Part shown: positions 1 through 7,001 of the stretch, one piece after another
How positions within the stretch are numbered: position 1 is the first letter of the stretch
How the letters are laid out: the number at the start of each line of letters is the position of its first letter
Origin: Leifsonia sp. TF02-11
GTDB lineage: Bacteria > Actinomycetota > Actinomycetes > Actinomycetales > Microbacteriaceae
Length of the DNA stretch: 64,000 bases
NCBI RefSeq assembly: GCF_017565305.1
Contig: NZ_JAGEKP010000008.1
Location: forward strand, 186,001 to 250,000
Reading direction: 5' to 3'
Position numbers and translations under genes: made by a program
The notes under the pieces: generated by a model
What the model was told of the DNA's origin: nothing
Seen by the model: the letters and a program-made list of their open reading frames with translations, nothing else
Database searches by the model: none

Positions 1-1
1 C

Positions 2-106
2 TTCGGTGGCCCCAACGCGTCACCCGCCGACGCGTCAGCGGAGCAGCATGTCGCCAAGGTCGCGGTCGCTTCTCTCGGCGGCCAGGTTCACCACTTCACG
101 CCGTAG
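2..106 (+). CDS. C-terminal end of an unknown protein (5' end outside window)
   Basis: An open frame enters from the left edge and stops at TAG 104-106, giving a 34-residue tail ending GGQVHHFTP. It is followed after about 30 bases by a strong intrinsic terminator, which is what a genuine 3' gene end looks like. It runs opposite to the prophage late genes, so it is either a plus-strand accessory gene at the left end of the prophage or a host gene. No family is recognisable from this fragment. Confidence 0.35.
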   Translation, partial: FGGPNASPADASAEQHVAKVAVASLGGQVHHFTP

Positions 107-138
107 AGCGACGGGGTTGACACCTGAAACGCAGAAGG

Positions 139-182
139 CCGCCCCGCCAACCTCCGACGAGGTGGGCGGGGCGGTCTTCTTT
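139..182. terminator. Bidirectional intrinsic terminator
   Basis: CCGCCCCGCC (139-148) pairs with GGCGGGGCGG (165-174), and an inner ACCTC/GAGGT stem closes a 4-base loop, leaving one mismatch. The tail TCTTCTTT follows on the plus strand. It separates the plus-strand gene end at 106 from the minus-strand late operon, whose last, IS-broken gene would end at 182. Confidence 0.8.
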
Positions 183-220
183 CATTGGCAGCTGTCCTTA
201 CCGTTGAGCACGCGGGCTTG
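182..220 (-). pseudogene. 3' piece of a very small phage gene split by the IS110 element
   Basis: On the minus strand the frame QARVLNGKDSCQ ends in TGA at 182-184, directly before the terminator. The 5' piece is at 1642-1705. If the IS is removed using a TG core, the halves join in frame to a protein of about 33 residues beginning MSALEDRVGEYY. With a CT core the join shifts frame and reads through the terminator hairpin, so the TG junction is more attractive. Function unknown; it was the last gene of the lysis cassette. Confidence 0.45.
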
Positions 221-424
221 AAGCGTTCGTAGGCTTCGAGACGCGCCAGGGTTTCCGGGCATGGCTGGCAGCTTTCTGTCATCTGATGGCTCAATGCGAT
301 TTGCCACTCGGTTTCCCGCAACGGCACGACCGCTCATTGAGAAATGCGAACGAATCGCTGTGTAAGGACTTGTCGGCTTGGTCGTTGGTGGCGCGCACCG
401 TATCCGCGAAGAAGGGACATTTGC
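219..424 (+). ncRNA. Candidate IS110 bridge RNA (left-end noncoding region)
   Basis: IS110-group elements encode a guide (bridge) RNA in the noncoding left end upstream of the recombinase. Here three helices are visible: GAAGC 220-224 with GCTTC 233-237; GCCAG 245-249 with CTGGC 265-269; and CTCAATG 290-296 with CATTGAG 335-341, which encloses a loop of about 35 bases. A segment GAATCGC at 352-358 is identical to GAATCGC at 1632-1638 next to the right end, as a donor guide could be. The exact RNA ends and the guide assignments are inference. Confidence 0.55.
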
Positions 425-1627
425 GTGCCACAACTGTGGGCTGGAATTGACGCCGGCAAGACTCACCATCACTGCGTCGTCATCGACGAGGACGGGAAGA
501 GGCACATCTCGCGCCGCTTCGCGAACACCGAGGCCGACATCCTCACCCTGCTGGGCGATGTCGCGGAAGCAGCGGACGGGGGCCAACTGCTCTGGGCCAC
601 TGACCTCAACCACGGCGGCGCCGGGTTGATGAAGAGCGTCCTCGCTGATCACGGGCAGACGCTCTGCTATATCCCTGGCCGTGTCGTCGCCCACGCGTCG
701 CATGCCTACCGGGGCGAGGCGAAGACGGACGCTAAGGATGCAGCGATCATTGCCGATCAGGCCCGGGTTCGCCGGGACTTGGAGGTCCTCCGTCTTCCGG
801 ATGACATCACTGCCGAGTTGAAGATCCTGAGCAACCGCCGTGCCGATCTTGTCCAGGACCGAACCAGAATCATTAATAGGCTCCGGGCCCTGCTGCTGCA
901 CTACTTCCCGGGGCTGGAGGGAGCGTTCGATTACGCCGCTACCAAGGGCCCGCTGATTCTGCTGACGCGCTACCAGACCGCGGCAGCGATTCGCGCGTCG
1001 GGCCAGGTCCGGATGACGGGGTGGCTGAGGAAGCAGGGCGTTCGCTTGCCGGCGCAGCTGGCGGCGAAGGCGCTCGAGGCCGCCAACGCCCAGCTGACGG
1101 TCGTCCATGGCGAAGCAGCAGCAGCGGCACTGGTCGCAAAGATCGCGGCGGACTTGCTTCACCTCCGCGAGGAGCTCCTCCAGCTCGACGGACAAATCGA
1201 AGCACGGTTGGCGGAGCACCCCTTCTCGCAGCAGCTGTTGTCGATCCCTGGCTTCGGGAAGCGGCTCGTGGCCGACTTCCTCGCCTCCACCGGCACGGAC
1301 CTGACGATGTTCGGAACTTCGGCACGGTTCGCTAGTTTCGCCGGCCTCGCGCCCGCGCCACGGGACTCGGGCAAGATCAACGGCAACCATCACAGGCCGC
1401 GCCGCTTCGACCGCCGGCTGATGAACGCGTGCTTCCTCTCCGCGTTCATCGCGTCGACAAACTGCCCGGTCTCCGCGGCCTACTACGACCGGAAAAGGCG
1501 TGAGGGGAAGACGCACAAGCAGGCCATCATTTCCCTCGCCCGACGGCGAATGAATGTCATCTGGGCGATGCTCCGTGACGGCACAATATTCGACAACGGA
1601 CACCCTCAACTCAGCTTGACAACCTGA
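425..1627 (+). CDS. IS110-family transposase (DEDD recombinase)
   Basis: A 400-residue protein, normal length for IS110 transposases, which excise and integrate the element guided by the bridge RNA. The N-terminal RuvC-like DEDD domain starts WAGIDAGK with the first catalytic Asp near residue 9 and contains the DAKDA motif. The C-terminal Tnp domain has SIPGFG near residue 280 and ASFAGLAPAPRDSG with the region of the nucleophilic serine. GTG 425 is chosen because GAAGGGA lies just upstream and homologous proteins start right before the WAGID block; an upstream ATG at 344 would add 27 unlikely residues. The frame is intact, so the element may be active. Confidence 0.9.
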   Translation: MPQLWAGIDAGKTHHHCVVIDEDGKRHISRRFANTEADILTLLGDVAEAADGGQLLWATDLNHGGAGLMKSVLADHGQTLCYIPGRVVAHASHAYRGEAKTDAKDAAIIADQARVRRDLEVLRLPDDITAELKILSNRRADLVQDRTRIINRLRALLLHYFPGLEGAFDYAATKGPLILLTRYQTAAAIRASGQVRMTGWLRKQGVRLPAQLAAKALEAANAQLTVVHGEAAAAALVAKIAADLLHLREELLQLDGQIEARLAEHPFSQQLLSIPGFGKRLVADFLASTGTDLTMFGTSARFASFAGLAPAPRDSGKINGNHHRPRRFDRRLMNACFLSAFIASTNCPVSAAYYDRKRREGKTHKQAIISLARRRMNVIWAMLRDGTIFDNGHPQLSLTT

Positions 1628-1641
1628 TTGAGAATCGCACT

Positions 1642-1705
1642 GCAGGTCGTCCATCGGGTCGACGGGCACGTAGTACTCGCCGACCCGATCCTCGAGCGCG
1701 CTCAC
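1642..1705 (-). pseudogene. 5' piece of the small phage gene split by IS110
   Basis: Starts at GTG 1705, overlapping the TGA of the upstream holin-like gene, the usual coupling in this operon. It encodes MSALEDRVGEYYVPVDPMDDLQ and then enters the IS. The matching 3' piece with its stop codon is at 182-220. The product is a tiny acidic protein of unknown function. Confidence 0.55.
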
Positions 1706-2154
1706 GCGGTGACGGGCGGGAGGGTCGTGACGTCGCCGGTCGCGGGACCCTGGGGAACAGGTGGGGCCGCGATGGTGGCGCGAGTCGCGATGGGCGCGGG
1801 CGGGACGCCGGCGGCAGGCTGCGACGGGTCGGACGGTGTGACCACGGGAACGGTGGACACGATCGCGGCAGGGATGCTCGCGACGGCCGCGTTCTGGTAG
1901 GCGTTCGGCAGACCGTTCTTCAGGATGTCGCCGGCGGCGAGCAGCCCGGACACGACCGCGGACAGCACTGCCGCGGCGGCGATGAGCCCGAGCGTGTTGA
2001 GGCTGACGTGCACGACGCCGGTGGTCGCGACGCCGGCGAGGGCGACGCTGCCGAGCACGATCGGCGGCCGGATGACCTGCCAGAACGTGCGGAGGAACGC
2101 GACCAGCGCGGCCTCCCGGTTCGCGGGCGGGAAAAGCGTCTTGGCGATGCTCAT
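1702..2154 (-). CDS. Holin-like phage membrane protein
   Basis: A 150-residue protein with hydrophobic segments at about residues 30-52 and 57-78, and a long Ala/Pro/Val-rich tail from about residue 95. Its place at the end of the late operon, next to another membrane protein and the endolysin, suggests a holin or holin partner; this is inferred from position and topology, not from a family match. ATG 2154 has AAGGAG just upstream and overlaps the previous stop by 4 bases (ATGA). It also overlaps the start of the small gene broken by IS110. Confidence 0.6.
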   Translation of the reverse strand: MSIAKTLFPPANREAALVAFLRTFWQVIRPPIVLGSVALAGVATTGVVHVSLNTLGLIAAAAVLSAVVSGLLAAGDILKNGLPNAYQNAAVASIPAAIVSTVPVVTPSDPSQPAAGVPPAPIATRATIAAPPVPQGPATGDVTTLPPVTA

Positions 2155-2603
2155 GACTCTCCTTGGGTTGGTGGTTTCGGTTGCGTCTTCTCGAAGTCGG
2201 AGCGCATGGCGGCGTCCGCCTGCTTGAGCAGGTCGATCTCGTCGTACAGGCCCTTCACGCCTTCCTCGACGCGACCGACCGCTTCCTCGGTGCGCACGGC
2301 GGAGTCCTTCACGGAGGAGCCGTTGTTGAAGTGCACCTCGTGGTGGATCTCGGCGATCTTCTGGTCCTGGCCGGCGAGCGTCGCGTCCGTGCGCTCGATG
2401 AACTTCGGCAGACCCTGCACAGCGTCGACGATGTTCGCGAAGTGGAGGACCGCCTTCGCGAACCGCTTGAGCGCGGGCCACCCCTTCGTGATGAATCGGC
2501 GGATGAGCCAGACCGCGAGCACAAGGCCGAGCACCCAGAGCGCGACGTCCCAGGCGGAGACGGTCTTGAGCCACTGCTGCAGCCAGTCGGGGATGTCGGG
2601 CAA
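2151..2603 (-). CDS. Phage membrane protein with coiled coil, lysis cassette
   Basis: 150 residues. One membrane segment at about 17-36 (WDVALWVLGLVLAVWLIRRF) is followed by a basic amphipathic region and an acidic coiled coil (about 80-135). The layout resembles the DUF2746-type membrane proteins of actinophages, usually found beside the lysin; I cannot verify the family. A role as second holin or anti-holin is possible. It lies 29 bases downstream of the endolysin and is translationally coupled to the next gene. Confidence 0.6.
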   Translation of the reverse strand: MPDIPDWLQQWLKTVSAWDVALWVLGLVLAVWLIRRFITKGWPALKRFAKAVLHFANIVDAVQGLPKFIERTDATLAGQDQKIAEIHHEVHFNNGSSVKDSAVRTEEAVGRVEEGVKGLYDEIDLLKQADAAMRSDFEKTQPKPPTQGES

Positions 2604-2632
2604 GGCGTCCCCCTCTCAGGGATCGAGAGGGA

Positions 2633-3451
2633 CTACAGGCCTGCTTGTGCGGCCTGGTTCAGCGGGTGACCGTGACCGTAGTAGCGACCGCCGGGGCCGA
2701 CGTACGACGGCTCGATGCCGAACACGGACACGAGGCGGACGAACTCGGCGCGCTGCACACCCGGGTTGGCCGGGTCGTACCCGTTGAGGATCGCGGTCGG
2801 GTCCTCGGCGAGGTCGCGGGCGATGCCGTCGAAGTCGCTTTGGCTGCCGATCGAGACGAACAGGCTTGGGCCGATGAGAGCGAGCATCCCGTTCAGGTTG
2901 CCCATGGTGCCGTTCACGGCGCCCTTGATGAGATAGCTGGATCGCATGTCGATCTCCTTGGTGTTCGGAGCGGGACTGATGGTCGTCACTGTGTGGACGG
3001 ACGCGGCGGTGACGGATGTCGCCCCGGTGATCACGTCGTAGCCGAGGAAGTCCTCGGTCCACCCGAGGTAGGTGCGCCCGATCTGCCGCGCTCGAGCGGG
3101 GATCGACATGACCGCGATCCATCCAGCGCCGGCGCCGTCGGTGCAGATGACGTTGCCGCCGCCGACGGAGATCACGACGTCGCCGGCTGCGTAGTTGGTG
3201 TCTCCGGCGTATCGGGGGTGGGTGAGCGCGTCGAAGTAGACCGGGTATCCGGCGGGCGGGTTCAGGTCGCCGGGGTGGCGCCTGGTGGCGTACTGCCATC
3301 CGTTGATCGCGTCCGGGTACTGTCCCGCGTGCGGCCCGATGGATGGGTGCGAACCGTACGCCTGCCAGCACGTGTTCAGACACGATCCGGGGACGTTGGT
3401 CACCTTCGCGCGCATCCACGCGACGGCCGTGTCACCGTTCAGAGTCGGCAT
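2633..3451 (-). CDS. Endolysin-like protein with CHAP/NlpC-type N-terminal domain
   Basis: 272 residues. The first 120 or so follow the actinophage lysin-like pattern: a candidate catalytic Cys in PGSCLNTCW, then W...HPGD.NPPAGYPVYFDA, then AAGDVVISVGGGNVICTD, then GRTYLGWTEDFLGY. In most relatives the third block reads GHxAxS; here the expected His is Asp, so the catalytic His may be elsewhere (for example the upstream THPRYAGD) or lost. The C-terminal half, after about residue 150, is unlike known wall-binding domains and could be specific to this host. ATG 3451 is preceded by GGAGCG. Between the tail fibre gene and the holin-like genes it should break host peptidoglycan at lysis. Confidence 0.6.
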   Translation of the reverse strand: MPTLNGDTAVAWMRAKVTNVPGSCLNTCWQAYGSHPSIGPHAGQYPDAINGWQYATRRHPGDLNPPAGYPVYFDALTHPRYAGDTNYAAGDVVISVGGGNVICTDGAGAGWIAVMSIPARARQIGRTYLGWTEDFLGYDVITGATSVTAASVHTVTTISPAPNTKEIDMRSSYLIKGAVNGTMGNLNGMLALIGPSLFVSIGSQSDFDGIARDLAEDPTAILNGYDPANPGVQRAEFVRLVSVFGIEPSYVGPGGRYYGHGHPLNQAAQAGL

Positions 3452-3459
3452 GGTCGCTC

Positions 3460-4158
3460 CTATCGCAGGGGTTCGAGCAAGCGGACGTGGAAGAACGACG
3501 CAGCGAGGATCGAGTTGTTCCATTGCGCGGCAGCCGAGGGGAGGATCGCGAGAGCGAGCGTGTCGTTCGCCGCCAGCCGCACCCGTGCGGAGAGATTGAG
3601 GACGGTGAACGAGTTCGTTCCCGAACCGGACCCGCCACCGACCATTCCCGTGTTATCTGCGGTGGTGCTGTTCTTCTTCACGATCAGGTCACCGGAGACC
3701 GTTGCGTCCAACAGAACCGCGGCCGTTACCTCGTACAGGCCAGCGGTCGCGACCGTGATGACACCGTTCGTTTGGGTGACGCCCTGAGCAGGGTGATCGA
3801 CGGCCCACAGTCCAGCCGTGTTGAGGACGGTCCAAGCGCCCGCACCGAATATTCCCGCCGTGCCCGCCCGGATGATCTTGACGCCGTCGGCGGCGGTGCC
3901 GCCGCGGACCCACGACCCGCCGGTGAAGCGGTAGAGCTGCCCGTCGGTGATGTCCGACCACCAGAGCCCCTCCCAGAACGGGATCGGATTGAAGGGGGCG
4001 GGAAGGGTCGGGGCATTCCTCTGCGTAGTGGTGCCGACGACGATGTTGCCGACGAGCGCGGCATAGTTGCCGAGCTCGGACATGTCGGCGGCGTCCGCCG
4101 GGACACCGCTGGTCGAATACTGCGGCTGCCCGTGGGAGCCTTGGCTATCGCGTGCCAT
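3460..4158 (-). CDS. Tail fibre or receptor-binding minor tail protein
   Basis: 232 residues. The N-terminal 70 or so are polar and end in a Trp-rich segment (FWEGLWWSDITDGQLYRF) typical of tail-tip adaptor regions. The C-terminal part, about 100-232, is beta-rich with a C1q/TNF-like pattern (VTVATAGLYEVTAAV, LAANDTLALAILPSAAAQ, SFFHVRLL), as in many trimeric phage receptor-binding tips. It is the last tail gene before the endolysin, consistent with host recognition. The start at 4158 is chosen over longer upstream readings because GAGG lies upstream and the preceding gene ends at 4172. Confidence 0.65.
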   Translation of the reverse strand: MARDSQGSHGQPQYSTSGVPADAADMSELGNYAALVGNIVVGTTTQRNAPTLPAPFNPIPFWEGLWWSDITDGQLYRFTGGSWVRGGTAADGVKIIRAGTAGIFGAGAWTVLNTAGLWAVDHPAQGVTQTNGVITVATAGLYEVTAAVLLDATVSGDLIVKKNSTTADNTGMVGGGSGSGTNSFTVLNLSARVRLAANDTLALAILPSAAAQWNNSILAASFFHVRLLEPLR

Positions 4159-4171
4159 GTGGTGCCTCGAT

Positions 4172-5056
4172 TCAGTAGACGGAGGTGATGCGCAGCCGGC
4201 CGGAGAAGCCGTCCTGTGCGAGCGAAGAGAGGATGTTGTTGCCACCGTGGTTCAGGCCGATGCCGTACGCGCCGCCGCCGGCCTTGAGGGCGTTACCGAT
4301 GGCGATGCCGGCGGCGCCGAGATCGACCCATCCGCCGCGGATGCCGACCGCGCCGACGGTCGAGAGCGTGGGGGAGCCGCCCGGTTTCGTCGCGTAGGCG
4401 TGGGTGGCGAAGTTCGGCGCGGAGCCGATGATCTGTGACGCCGGCGGGATGTACACCTCGACGCGCTGGATGACAGCCGAGCCCGGTACGGTGTCCGGGA
4501 TCTTCGTGCCGTAGAACCAGGCGCCGAGGTTCGAGTCGGAGCCCCACACCTGGGGCGTCCACCACCGGCCCGACCCGTAAGAGCCGGAGTCGATCGCGGG
4601 GAACTCGTCAGCGTGGGTGCCGGTGGCGGCGCCCGGCGTGCCCGGGACCGGGTTCGCGGTCGGCGAGGTGGACATCAGCATCGCGAACGGGCCGCCGTGC
4701 CACAGCAGTTTCATCACCTGCCCGGCCGACGGGGTGGCGCCGGAGTACGGTGCAGCGATGGTGGTGCCGAGCGGGGTCAGCAGGGTCACGAGACCGCCGG
4801 AGATGGACTGTACGGTGCCACGGTCGGGCTTCGCGGTCGCCGGGCCCATGAGGAAGAACTGCTTCCCGATGTTCCACACCCAGACGATCTCGTTGACGTC
4901 CGGCATGAAGCTCGTGCCGAAGAGCGCCGGGATGCGGTTGCCGCCGATGTCGATGAGGCACCCGGTGGTGGAGGCGGATACGAACGCGCCCTGCAGGATG
5001 CGGACCTTCGGCCGTCCCGCGAGTGCGCGGTTGAGAGCGTCGGACTCGCCGGTCAT
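4172..5056 (-). CDS. Minor tail protein (tail tip)
   Basis: 294 residues, beta-rich. The first 80 residues form an OB-like barrel pattern (VRILQGAFVSASTTGCLIDI followed by LFGTSFMPDVNEIVWVW), as in tail hub proteins; the rest is Gly/Ser-rich. ATG 5056 overlaps the TGA of the upstream hub gene by 4 bases. Assignment rests on position between the hub-like protein and the fibre; the specific role is unknown. Confidence 0.6.
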   Translation of the reverse strand: MTGESDALNRALAGRPKVRILQGAFVSASTTGCLIDIGGNRIPALFGTSFMPDVNEIVWVWNIGKQFFLMGPATAKPDRGTVQSISGGLVTLLTPLGTTIAAPYSGATPSAGQVMKLLWHGGPFAMLMSTSPTANPVPGTPGAATGTHADEFPAIDSGSYGSGRWWTPQVWGSDSNLGAWFYGTKIPDTVPGSAVIQRVEVYIPPASQIIGSAPNFATHAYATKPGGSPTLSTVGAVGIRGGWVDLGAAGIAIGNALKAGGGAYGIGLNHGGNNILSSLAQDGFSGRLRITSVY

Positions 5057-6180
5057 TGGTTCACCGCCACGGTTAGGGTCTGGGTCGCGCCGGAGTCCCG
5101 GCGGATGTCGGTGACCCGGCAGGTGAACGAACCGCCGAGACGGTTCACGGTGAGCACGTCGCCGACCTCGCGGAGCGGATTGAACAGCTCCACGAGGTCG
5201 TAGGTGATCGACCGCAGCTTCGACACGCGCGGGAGCATCTGGTTCGCGTACGCCTGGGCCTGCGCCTGCGTCGTGATGAGCTGGGACTGCACGTAGTACG
5301 GGCGTCGGCGGTACGGGGAGAGGCTGCCGTCGGCGTTCCTGGTGCGCAGCTGCCCGTCAGGGACCTCAGCAGATGCGAGGACGATGGTCTGCCCGGCCGG
5401 GTCGGTGCCGCGCACCACGACCGCGTTGTAGACGTTGTCGTTCGCGAGGTGCGGGACGACGTCGACGAGGGTCCCTGCTGGGTCGATGTCGGCGCTGTTG
5501 AGCACGTCGACGGGGTTCGGCCATGCGTTCGGGCGCATCGACGCGGTCCCGTCGGGGGTGACGTACGCGACCGCGTCGAGCACCGTCGAGAGGTCGTAGC
5601 AGGCTTGCAGCTTGTCCTCCGCGTAGGCGATCGACGCCGGGATCGGCGCGTCCGTGACCGTGCGTGTGAGGGGGAAACCAGTGAGGCGCTGGTACTCCTT
5701 CCAGACGCTCGTCAGGTCTGGAGGGGCGCCGGGGGTGTCGAATCGGTCGCCCTGCACCCCGTAGAAGAGATCCTTCAGGGTGAGGTCGATCCGGTCACCC
5801 TTCGCCACCGGGACGCCGTTCAGCAGGAACCGGGTGGTGCGGATCGACGGCGCCTCGGCGATCAGGTAGGTGCCGAGCAGCACCCGCTCGCTCAGCGCCG
5901 GGCCGGCCTCGATAATGCAGTAGACGATCAGCTGCGACCCGAACGGGGCGAGCACGTCGCCGACCTTCGCCGGGGCGATGCTGTCGCCGAAATCGCCCTG
6001 GTAGATGACCGTGCAGGAGCCGGTGAACTGGATCTGCGCGGACCCGGAGTCTGTGAAGGACGGCGCTGTGATTGGGAGGTCCTGGAGCACCCGGGTGCCG
6101 TTGAAGACGACGTCGGCGGTGTACCGCTTGTCGAATGAGCCTCCGAGGGCGCTCTTCAGAGCGGTGGACCCGTACCTCAT
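5053..6180 (-). CDS. Tail hub / minor tail protein (DUF5047-like)
   Basis: 375 residues. It resembles the DUF5047-type tail proteins of actinophages: an N-terminal beta domain (about 15-110), a middle Tal/gp27-like region with YAEDKLQACYDLSTVLDAVAY, and a C-terminal segment with LREVGDVLTV and a final OB-like fold. Such proteins form the tail-tip hub through which DNA exits. It sits immediately after the Dit-like gene and is coupled by a 4-base overlap on both sides. Confidence 0.7.
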   Translation of the reverse strand: MRYGSTALKSALGGSFDKRYTADVVFNGTRVLQDLPITAPSFTDSGSAQIQFTGSCTVIYQGDFGDSIAPAKVGDVLAPFGSQLIVYCIIEAGPALSERVLLGTYLIAEAPSIRTTRFLLNGVPVAKGDRIDLTLKDLFYGVQGDRFDTPGAPPDLTSVWKEYQRLTGFPLTRTVTDAPIPASIAYAEDKLQACYDLSTVLDAVAYVTPDGTASMRPNAWPNPVDVLNSADIDPAGTLVDVVPHLANDNVYNAVVVRGTDPAGQTIVLASAEVPDGQLRTRNADGSLSPYRRRPYYVQSQLITTQAQAQAYANQMLPRVSKLRSITYDLVELFNPLREVGDVLTVNRLGGSFTCRVTDIRRDSGATQTLTVAVNQ

Positions 6181-7001
6181 CCGGCGAGACCTGCCTTCGT
6201 GTAGTCGGCGTCGCGGGCGCCGCGGGTGGCGTACGCCGCTGCACGCGCGGCGCGGGTGGCGAATGCGGCGTCGATGTCTTTGCGGCGCAGCAGCGGGAGG
6301 ATGAGCCCGGGCGCGGGTGGGGCGACCTCGTCAACGGTCATCTGCCAGACGATGAGACGGTTGATGCCAGCGACGACCTCGTGAGGACTGGTGCACGCCG
6401 CGAACAGCAGCCGCGGGATGCGTGGTGCCGGGCCAGGGGTGCGGATGCACAGCACGGAGGGGAAGTCCGTCGTGTAGTCGCCGAACATCTTCGCGAACGT
6501 GTCGGAGTCGGAGGTCGACGCGAGCTTGATGTTCAACTGTGTGCCGGAGAGGCCGCGACGGCGACCGCTGATGAGGCGGCCGACCGTCGCGCCCTCTGGC
6601 CACTCAGTGCTGCCAGGGGCCGGGCGGACAAAGTCGTTCGCGGAGTCCATCGTGACTTTGCCCGTGACAGCCAGGGCGGGCGACAACGGCTGATGAATCC
6701 ACGACCTCGTCACGCTCAGAGTGACGGTGGCCGTGTCGGTGAACCCGAGCGAGGCGCCGTTCGAGTCGAACTGCTCCGCCTGGTACGCGGCCGGGACCCC
6801 GAACGGGCACTCGAAGTCCATCACCTGTGCACCGCCGACGGCGAACAGATTGACGCCGCCGCGGACCCGGAACTGGCGCCCTTCCGCCGTGCGGTAGACG
6901 TTGATCGTCTGCGTGCCGGCCGCGAGGGACGAGAAGACGACCAGCACGCGCGGGCACGGGCTCGCGTCGGTCGACGCTGTGAGAGCGGGTGCGAACGGCA
7001 T
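6177..7001 (-). CDS. Distal-tail-type minor tail protein
   Basis: 274 residues, directly downstream of the tape measure gene, where siphophages encode the distal tail (Dit) protein linking tail tube to tip. The sequence is beta-rich without strong motifs; residues about 100-200 contain TVTLSVTRSWIHQPLSP and a conserved-looking RLISGRRRGLSG. The last 30 residues are Ala/Arg-rich repeats of ATRAARAAAYATRGARDA, which is unusual and may be a disordered tail. Its start codon overlaps the tape measure stop by one base. Confidence 0.6.
   Translation of the reverse strand: MPFAPALTASTDASPCPRVLVVFSSLAAGTQTINVYRTAEGRQFRVRGGVNLFAVGGAQVMDFECPFGVPAAYQAEQFDSNGASLGFTDTATVTLSVTRSWIHQPLSPALAVTGKVTMDSANDFVRPAPGSTEWPEGATVGRLISGRRRGLSGTQLNIKLASTSDSDTFAKMFGDYTTDFPSVLCIRTPGPAPRIPRLLFAACTSPHEVVAGINRLIVWQMTVDEVAPPAPGLILPLLRRKDIDAAFATRAARAAAYATRGARDADYTKAGLAG

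Larger units (their letters stand above)
219..1641 (+). mobile_element. IS110-family insertion sequence, about 1.42 kb
   Basis: The element holds one DEDD-type transposase preceded by about 200 noncoding bases and followed by only about 14, the layout of IS110-group (not IS1111-group) elements. There are no terminal inverted repeats and no obvious long target duplication, as expected for this family. The ends were placed by the break in the flanking small phage gene; a shared dinucleotide occurs at both edges as CT (217-218 and 1640-1641) or TG (219-220 and 1641-1642), so each end is uncertain by one or two bases. Confidence 0.75.

Noticed and set aside
1-400. attL or a complete tRNA-Arg at the left edge
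   Set aside because: I looked for the GGTTGGGGGTTCGAATCCC segment of the right junction and did not find it; the left end must be outside the window.
182-1705. A 507-codon minus-strand frame across the IS
   Set aside because: Only its first 20 or so and last 12 codons belong to a real (interrupted) phage gene; the rest is antisense to the transposase.
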